Shown here in pieces: positions 7,774 through 12,050 of a stretch of DNA of 12,050 bases. A program made the position numbers and the translations under genes. The notes below the pieces were generated by a model that worked only from the letters and a program-made list of their open reading frames with translations, had not been told where the DNA came from and did no database searches. The stretch spans positions 1 to 12,050 of the forward strand of contig JAEXTR010000052.1 of assembly GCA_023406915.1 (NCBI GenBank), in the 5' to 3' direction. Position 1 is the stretch's first letter. Each line of letters begins with the position of its first letter. Source of the DNA: Bacteroidota bacterium (GTDB taxonomy: Bacteria > Bacteroidota > Ignavibacteria > Ignavibacteriales > Ignavibacteriaceae).

Positions 7774-9779
7774 TATTCAAACTCCGAAATACTGAGTACG
7801 GACATTGCCTTCATGATGCCTGCAAGATAGGTACTTCCCCGCACCTTGAATGTAGCAAATGGAACAATAGGATAGAGTGGTTTTGATTTCATCATAGTAA
7901 TTTCAGAACTTCTCTTTCCAATAGCAAACCGAAAGATGGTGCTGTTTTTCCCGGTTTTATCGTATGCCAGGAAATGGTTCTGCTGCGGGATATAGGTAAA
8001 ATGCTTTCTTATTGCCTGAGGCAGTTTCCCTGCATACACTGAGGTGCCCTGAGCGTAATAGTAAGTGTCATGTCCCTGAAAAACCGTGACAGATGCATTG
8101 TTGTGACGGGTCATCACTGGTACACTCCCCGCAACCTTCACTGTAGTGATTGGGACTTCAATATCCGAAAGTGAAAATAATTGTGCTCCGGCAGTGGTGG
8201 ATGTCCAGATATACAGCCGTCCTTCTCCGGTAAACGCCCCCTTCAGGTACTTGCCATCAAGGGTATCTGCTCCGGTTTTTTTATACTCACTATCGTACTC
8301 AGCAATCACGGTTTGCTTCTGGTCACTGTGGATCACAGCATACTCTTCACCGTCATCCTGTACCAGGATATCCGAAACCGGGGCACTGAACTGAATAAAT
8401 CGCCGTGATGGTTTATTCTGGTTGTTATATCTGATCACTTCAAGCTGTTTTCCGCCCGGAGTGTAGAACCAGTACGCTGAACCGGACCCGTCTGAAAGCA
8501 TAGTTGTAAAGGGGAGCGAAATACTGAGTGAGGAACGCCGCAGTATCTTTCCTGTTCTGTTGAAATGATATTTCACTACCTTCCCCTGTTGTACATCTGG
8601 TGAGGTCAATACAACTTCATTTCTTGTCTGCCGGATAAAGGAATCTGCTGCAAAGTCACCAATTCCATAATGCCCCCACCCGTCAGGCGCAGCTGTACCT
8701 GAGAAAAGAATCACCTTCCCGTCCTTTTGCAGCAAAGCCAGCTTATCCCCGGCAGTACCTGAAAACGCAATCAGTGATTGATTACTGATTACAGGAAACG
8801 GCTCGGTAAACCCATCACCTATCCCGAATAATGCGTACAAAGTGCCTCTGCGCCGGTCACAAAAAATCAGATCATTCCTGCCGTTTGCATTGAAATCACC
8901 GGCAACTGCACTGCACGGACTCCCCGGTATGTTCATGGTTGATTCTCTCTCAAATGCTGCCCTGCCGTCACCATACAGCACCGTGATGTATCCCTCACCA
9001 CCATAAATGATATCATCATAACTGTCTTTATTCAGATCGTATGAGGTCAGGAATGTCACTGCTGCCCGTGGGCGGAACGATCTTACCCGTGAAAAAGTAC
9101 CGTCACCATTACCAAAAAAGAATACTATCTCATTGCTATAGAGCTGGTAGGCGGCAATATCCGGGATGGCATCATTATTCAGATATACAAATCTGGCATG
9201 GGTAAATGGCTCCCGCTTTGCTACCTCTCTCGTACGGAATTGCCCCTTCCGGTCGTATTCAATCACGGTTATGCCGCTGTAGGATGGACCTGAAAGCAGC
9301 ATAGCAGGGGGTGCATCAGACCGGCTATCATCTGTATCAAGATACTCAGGGTATGAGGAAAGAGACAGCTGCTTTAAAATCCTCGATTCACCACTTGAAT
9401 CAATTTTTATGACTCCGGCAACCCTGTTGGCACGGGAGATAAAAAAATAATGGTGCTGATATTGCAGATTGGAGGTCTTGAAAGGAAGTAAACTGGTGAC
9501 CGGTATCTTTGCAGGTCTTGAATCCATTACAAAAGGGGAGTCAGACTGAGTAATATGTGTAAGCTGAATTGCATTGCCGTAGGTGATAATTCGGGTGGAT
9601 TCACCTGCCGGATGCATCACTATATTCTGTGACCCCCGCTGCGTCTGTACAAATCGCAGCGTTCCAAATCCATTCAGTTCTATTTGAGGTAGTAAGGGAG
9701 AGGCAGAAAAAAAAAGAATCAGTGCAAGACTATTTGCGAATATTCTGAAGCCGGGCTGAACGGCGCTGCAATGCTTCAT
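7773..9779 (-). CDS. Secreted FG-GAP/VCBS-repeat beta-propeller-like protein
   Basis: This is a predicted exported protein of 668 residues with no recognisable catalytic domain. A signal peptide covers about residues 1-32: a basic N-region, a hydrophobic stretch FANSLALILFFSA, then LLPQ. In the middle lie calcium-loop-like FG-GAP/VCBS repeats, DxNxDxxxD in style: YLNNDAIPD (199-207), DLNKDSYDD (248-256) and DFNANGRND (295-303). Each is followed by strand pairs such as VFFFGNGDGTF or ITVLYGDG, as in integrin-alpha-like propellers. The C-terminal half is also beta-rich but its repeats are degenerate. No T9SS tail is visible at the C-terminus (...SVLSISEFE). I chose the ATG at 9779 because GGAG at 9785-9788 sits five bases upstream. 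An open frame continues to 9860, with other ATGs at 9782 and 9800. The start lies inside the thioesterase gene (50-base overlap). The stop overlaps the protease GTG. Confidence 0.8.
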   Translation of the reverse strand: MKHCSAVQPGFRIFANSLALILFFSASPLLPQIELNGFGTLRFVQTQRGSQNIVMHPAGESTRIITYGNAIQLTHITQSDSPFVMDSRPAKIPVTSLLPFKTSNLQYQHHYFFISRANRVAGVIKIDSSGESRILKQLSLSSYPEYLDTDDSRSDAPPAMLLSGPSYSGITVIEYDRKGQFRTREVAKREPFTHARFVYLNNDAIPDIAAYQLYSNEIVFFFGNGDGTFSRVRSFRPRAAVTFLTSYDLNKDSYDDIIYGGEGYITVLYGDGRAAFERESTMNIPGSPCSAVAGDFNANGRNDLIFCDRRRGTLYALFGIGDGFTEPFPVISNQSLIAFSGTAGDKLALLQKDGKVILFSGTAAPDGWGHYGIGDFAADSFIRQTRNEVVLTSPDVQQGKVVKYHFNRTGKILRRSSLSISLPFTTMLSDGSGSAYWFYTPGGKQLEVIRYNNQNKPSRRFIQFSAPVSDILVQDDGEEYAVIHSDQKQTVIAEYDSEYKKTGADTLDGKYLKGAFTGEGRLYIWTSTTAGAQLFSLSDIEVPITTVKVAGSVPVMTRHNNASVTVFQGHDTYYYAQGTSVYAGKLPQAIRKHFTYIPQQNHFLAYDKTGKNSTIFRFAIGKRSSEITMMKSKPLYPIVPFATFKVRGSTYLAGIMKAMSVLSISEFE
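7782..7785 (-). promoter_or_regulatory. Shine-Dalgarno for the GTG start of the metalloprotease
   Basis: GGAG on the minus strand lies eight bases before the GTG at 7773. It falls within the last codons of the upstream gene, whose TAG shares two bases with the GTG. It supports the non-ATG start and coupling of the two genes. Confidence 0.6.
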
Positions 9780-10197
9780 CATATCTCCGCTTTTCTTCAT
9801 CTGTCTCGGGGATAATCTCAGCCCCGGGGGTTGGTTTTCCTTCACTGTCAACTGCAACAAACGTAAGATATGCCGTATTCGTGTGGTTCCTGATACCTAT
9901 GGGTACTTTCTCAGAAAACACCTTTACACCCACTTCCATGGATGACCGGAACACCCGGTTCACCGAAGCAACCAGGGTAACAACATCCCCCACATGGATT
10001 GGATGATGGAAGTCAATCCTGTCAACAGAAGCGGTTACGCAGGTGCGCTGATTATGCCGTGCAGCTGCCATGGCGGCACAAATATCGATCCAGTGCATCA
10101 ACTGTCCCCCAAGCAGATTACCAAGGGTATTTGCATGGTTGGGTAATACCAGTTCAGTCATGATAGTGACGGATGCAGATACTGGCTTGGGAGTCAT
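9730..10197 (-). CDS. Acyl-CoA thioesterase, hotdog fold (YciA/ACOT-like)
   Basis: This is a cytoplasmic thioesterase of 155 residues that hydrolyses acyl-CoA to free acid and CoA. It has the normal single-hotdog length. The hotdog signature is clear: HANTLGNLLGGQLMHWID at 21-38, with Asn23 and the catalytic-type Asp38 at the start of the long helix. TASVDRIDFHHPIHVGDVVTL (55-75) and NTAYLTFVAVD (107-117) follow as expected strands. The charged C-terminal tail (EEKRRYDEALQRRSARLQ) is normal for the family. Its ATG overlaps the bamD TAA by one base (TAATG), with GGAG seven bases upstream (10205-10208). Its last 50 bases also encode the signal peptide of the next gene. The preferred chain length cannot be told from sequence. 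Confidence 0.92.
   Translation of the reverse strand: MTPKPVSASVTIMTELVLPNHANTLGNLLGGQLMHWIDICAAMAAARHNQRTCVTASVDRIDFHHPIHVGDVVTLVASVNRVFRSSMEVGVKVFSEKVPIGIRNHTNTAYLTFVAVDSEGKPTPGAEIIPETDEEKRRYDEALQRRSARLQNIRK
9785..9788 (-). promoter_or_regulatory. Shine-Dalgarno that fixes the start of the FG-GAP gene
   Basis: On the minus strand GGAG is followed by ATATG and then the ATG at 9779. This spacing of five bases is better than the two bases to the neighbouring ATG at 9782. The site lies within the thioesterase coding sequence, so ribosomes finishing that gene could reinitiate here. Confidence 0.6.
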
Positions 10198-10949
10198 TAT
10201 TGCACTCCAAGCGATTTTTTAATGGCTGCAACATCACTCCACTGCGGGCTGGACTGATACTTCTTCGTGAAGTTTTCGATCTCTTTCAGCGCGTCATCTT
10301 TTCTGTCTTTTGATACCAGCAGATTTATCTTCTTCAATGAAGCCATCGGGGCATACTGCGTATCGTGGTAGGTGTCAATCACATTGGTGAAATACATTTC
10401 TGCAGCAATCAGGTACCCCATCTTTTCATAGATCAGCGCATCATTATACGCCTTGTGGGCAATCTTATCGTTCATCTCTCTGATTCTGCCTTCAGCCTCT
10501 TCCACCCTGGGATCTGTCGGGAAGAAATCGATATAGGTTTGATATTCCTGGATAGCCTTCTGGGAATACTTCTGATCGAGAGTGAAATGGGGCGATAGTT
10601 CATAATAGCAGGTTGCAAGATAGTATTGCGATTCCTTCACAAATTCACTGGCAGGCATATTATTTATCAGACGGCTGAATTCATACGCGCCCAGGATATA
10701 CTCTTCCCGTTCAAACCGGCACCGTGCCAGCAGAAACTGGGCATCATCAGCAACATCGGTACCCGAGTACTGAAGCAGAATGGTCTCTAGCTCCTTAATG
10801 GCAAGGACGTAATCCTCATCATTGAAAAGCTTGAGCGCTTCCTCATATTTTTGCTGTGGGCCTAATGCGCCCGTATTCAGCGATGATGAACAACCGACTC
10901 CGAAAAAGACGGCAAATGCTAACAAAAGTAAAACTGAAAGTTGTTTCAT
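10197..10949 (-). CDS. bamD: BamD-like outer membrane assembly lipoprotein
   Basis: This is an outer-membrane-anchored lipoprotein of the BAM complex, which inserts beta-barrel proteins with BamA. It has 250 residues, the usual BamD size. A lipoprotein signal peptide ends in the lipobox FGVGC with Cys20 as the lipidated residue. TPR-type helical pairs follow at about 33-62, 68-97, 105-145, 163-200 and 203-234. Family-typical stretches include YEEALKLFNDEDY, LETILLQYSGTDVADDAQFLLA and YQTYIDFFPTDPRVEEAEGRI. It is the first gene of the six-gene minus-strand operon. A general TPR lipoprotein is the alternative, but the length, the lipobox and the tyrosine-rich repeat pattern fit BamD well. The 76 bases upstream (10950-11025) hold no clear promoter motif. 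Confidence 0.87.
   Translation of the reverse strand: MKQLSVLLLLAFAVFFGVGCSSSLNTGALGPQQKYEEALKLFNDEDYVLAIKELETILLQYSGTDVADDAQFLLARCRFEREEYILGAYEFSRLINNMPASEFVKESQYYLATCYYELSPHFTLDQKYSQKAIQEYQTYIDFFPTDPRVEEAEGRIREMNDKIAHKAYNDALIYEKMGYLIAAEMYFTNVIDTYHDTQYAPMASLKKINLLVSKDRKDDALKEIENFTKKYQSSPQWSDVAAIKKSLGVQ
10205..10208 (-). promoter_or_regulatory. Shine-Dalgarno for the thioesterase inside the end of bamD
   Basis: GGAG on the minus strand is followed by seven bases and the ATG at 10197. It lies in the last codons of bamD, just before the shared TAATG, so thioesterase translation is probably coupled to bamD. Confidence 0.6.
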
Positions 10950-11025
10950 TGACTTCGATGATAATTCAAAAACAAACTGTTAAGATAAGCAAAAAACGCT
11001 TCCTATTAAAGACGGGTGGCAATCC

Positions 11026-11613
11026 CTACTTGTTCCGTACGGTAAAGAAGAGAATCACCGCTGCAGCTGCGGCTGCGGTCACAACAATTGGCTCAAATAG
11101 AGAGGAGAAGCCTGGCTGGTTCGGAACGGTTGCTGCTGTAAAGCTGTACACTCCATCTTCAACAGATGGCACTTCGCTGTAGTCCAGAGTATCGGTAATC
11201 TGAAGCTCTCCGGTTTTGGATTCATCTGTCAACCCATCCCGGCGCAGGGTGTAGGAGTAAGAAAGCGTCGCGGTGCGGGGAACCCGATAGCCACCAAAGA
11301 ATGATTCCCGGTATGGCTCACTGTACCTGATCCCTGCTTCAAGTATCCTGAATCGTAGCTTCGCATCTGTACCGCTAACCTGCTGAACCGCCTTCCCTTT
11401 GGCAGTCATTGCGGCAAGCAGGCTGCTCTCAAAAATCGAGAAGCTTCCTTCCTGTGCAAAATCAACAGGAAGTACTGCATCCGTTGGGGGAGTAGGAATA
11501 CTGGTCACTGTCTGCACAGCAAGTTCTTCGATCAGGGAAAAATTGGACACCGGCTGACTGTACCCGGTACAGGTCAGTAGCAGGAAAACGGTGATCCATT
11601 GCAGCAGTTTCAT
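11026..11613 (-). CDS. Secreted protein of unknown function with C-terminal membrane anchor
   Basis: I do not recognise this 195-residue protein. It has a signal peptide at about 1-19 (KLLQWITVFLLLTCTGYSQ). A Cys at 15 exists, but the preceding residue is Thr, so a lipobox is unlikely. A mixed alpha/beta periplasmic region of about 150 residues follows: a helix FSIFESSLLAAMTAKGKAV, then strands around KLRFRILEAGIRYS and TATLSYSYTLRRDG. A single hydrophobic helix lies near 171-191 (FEPIVVTAAAAAAVILFFTV), ending in RNK. This implies a periplasmic body tethered to the inner membrane by its C-terminus. It lies 76 bases upstream of bamD on the same strand, and the M48 terminator stands before it. 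It may share the bamD transcript, but this is not shown. The Ala-rich helix is encoded by a GCA/GCT/GCG-type run. Confidence 0.7.
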   Translation of the reverse strand: MKLLQWITVFLLLTCTGYSQPVSNFSLIEELAVQTVTSIPTPPTDAVLPVDFAQEGSFSIFESSLLAAMTAKGKAVQQVSGTDAKLRFRILEAGIRYSEPYRESFFGGYRVPRTATLSYSYTLRRDGLTDESKTGELQITDTLDYSEVPSVEDGVYSFTAATVPNQPGFSSLFEPIVVTAAAAAAVILFFTVRNK

Positions 11614-11650
11614 ACAATCCGATTGATTTGAAAGAATGGCATCAATATAT

Positions 11651-11688
11651 AAAAAAAGTGGCTGCCCTGCGAGTGCAAAGCAGCCACT
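11651..11688 (-). terminator. Rho-independent terminator of the HtpX-like gene
   Basis: AGTGGCTGC (11657-11665) and GCAGCCACT (11680-11688) form a perfect 9-bp stem with a 14-base loop that contains a small inner TGC/GCA pairing. Read on the minus strand, the hairpin is followed directly by seven T residues (11657 down to 11651). It starts 20 bases after the protease stop and isolates that transcript from the downstream minus-strand genes, which therefore need a promoter of their own. Confidence 0.92.
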
Positions 11689-11708
11689 GTAATAGTTGAA
11701 AACGGTTT

Positions 11709-12050
11709 TTACCGTGACATCGCCATCAGTCGGTTGATTCGCTCCTCAACCGGTGGATGGGTTGAAAAGAGCTTGGAAATGGATCCGCCTGAAAGGGGAC
11801 TCACGATAAACATGTGTGCCGTTGCCGGCTCTGCATGGATTGGCTGTACTTCATTGGCGCTGTGCAGTTTGTTCAGTGCTGATGCCAGTGAACGGGGATT
11901 TCCGCTGATCTGAGCACCGCTCTCATCAGCAAGGTACTCCCGGGAACGGGATACTGCCAGCTGCAGCATCGTTGCTGCAATCGGCGCCACGATCAGCATC
12001 ACCAGTCCGCCGCTTCCGCTGTCGCCATCCTCATCACTTCTGCCAAACAT
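11709..12050 (-). CDS. htpX: HtpX-like M48 zinc metalloprotease, C-terminal part (5' truncated)
   Basis: This is an inner-membrane protease that degrades damaged or misfolded membrane proteins. Only 113 C-terminal residues are visible. The frame is open at the window edge, and the Met there is probably internal because the HExxH helix and the first membrane segments are missing. The visible part has one hydrophobic helix (about 15-33) followed by SRSREYLADESGAQISGNP. In this motif Glu38 (visible numbering) matches the third zinc ligand of HtpX. The family-typical ending FSTHPPVEERINRL is at about 95-108. A glycine/aspartate-rich loop (SDEDGDSGSGG) precedes the helix, as in many HtpX sequences. 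The stop is followed by an intrinsic terminator. Confidence 0.93.
   Translation of the reverse strand: MFGRSDEDGDSGSGGLVMLIVAPIAATMLQLAVSRSREYLADESGAQISGNPRSLASALNKLHSANEVQPIHAEPATAHMFIVSPLSGGSISKLFSTHPPVEERINRLMAMSR

Noticed and set aside
9780..9860. N-terminal extension of the FG-GAP protein up to an earlier start at 9860
   Set aside because: The added residues are polar and would sit before the signal peptide. A good ribosome-binding site supports the start at 9779.
10991..11004. Short hairpin-like AAGC...GCTT with a run of A/T between the unknown gene and bamD
   Set aside because: The arms are four bases and the T run sits in the loop rather than after the stem, so it is not an intrinsic terminator.

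Overview
The window looks like chromosomal DNA from a Gram-negative member of the Bacteroidota/Chlorobi (FCB) group, most like an Ignavibacteria- or Kapabacteria-type lineage. The main clue is the C-terminal end of the large glycosidase at 1189-4227, a textbook type IX secretion (T9SS) sorting domain (NYPNPFNPST ... YDVLGRE ... SGIYFYRL ... KMQLLK) of the kind seen across that group. Genes for BamD, lipoprotein and signal-peptide sequences confirm a two-membrane cell. Base composition is moderate and even. I see no insertion sequence, prophage, tRNA, rRNA or CRISPR array.

Plus-strand block (1-4810). A SulP-type anion transporter with a C-terminal STAS domain is cut by the left edge and ends at a clear intrinsic terminator (about 1039-1081). 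Then comes a 1012-residue secreted GH57 alpha-glucan-active enzyme with accessory domains and a T9SS tail, followed 34 bases later by a small PAP2-family membrane phosphatase.

Minus-strand block (4807-10949). Six genes read leftward with every junction overlapping: bamD, a hotdog acyl-CoA thioesterase, a secreted FG-GAP/VCBS beta-propeller-like protein, a secreted HExxH metalloprotease that resembles the MXAN_6640 family, a CcmA-like ABC ATPase and CcmB. The junctions are TAATG, a 50-base overlap, TAGTG, an 8-base overlap and TAATG, so the genes are very likely co-transcribed and translationally coupled. The last gene meets the PAP2 gene tail to tail with interlocked stop codons and no room for a terminator.

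Right end (11026-12050, minus strand). A secreted protein of unknown function with a C-terminal membrane anchor lies upstream of bamD. Beyond it is the C-terminal part of an HtpX-type M48 protease, which has its own strong intrinsic terminator.

The genes point to envelope biology: outer-membrane assembly (BamD), membrane-protein quality control (HtpX), export of cell-surface enzymes (T9SS), haem/cytochrome c maturation (CcmAB) and lipid or polyprenyl phosphate turnover (PAP2). The least explained part is the adjacent propeller-like protein and exported metalloprotease, locked into an operon with bamD and ccmAB. I regard this pair as the best candidate for an undescribed functional module, but the sequence alone does not prove one.
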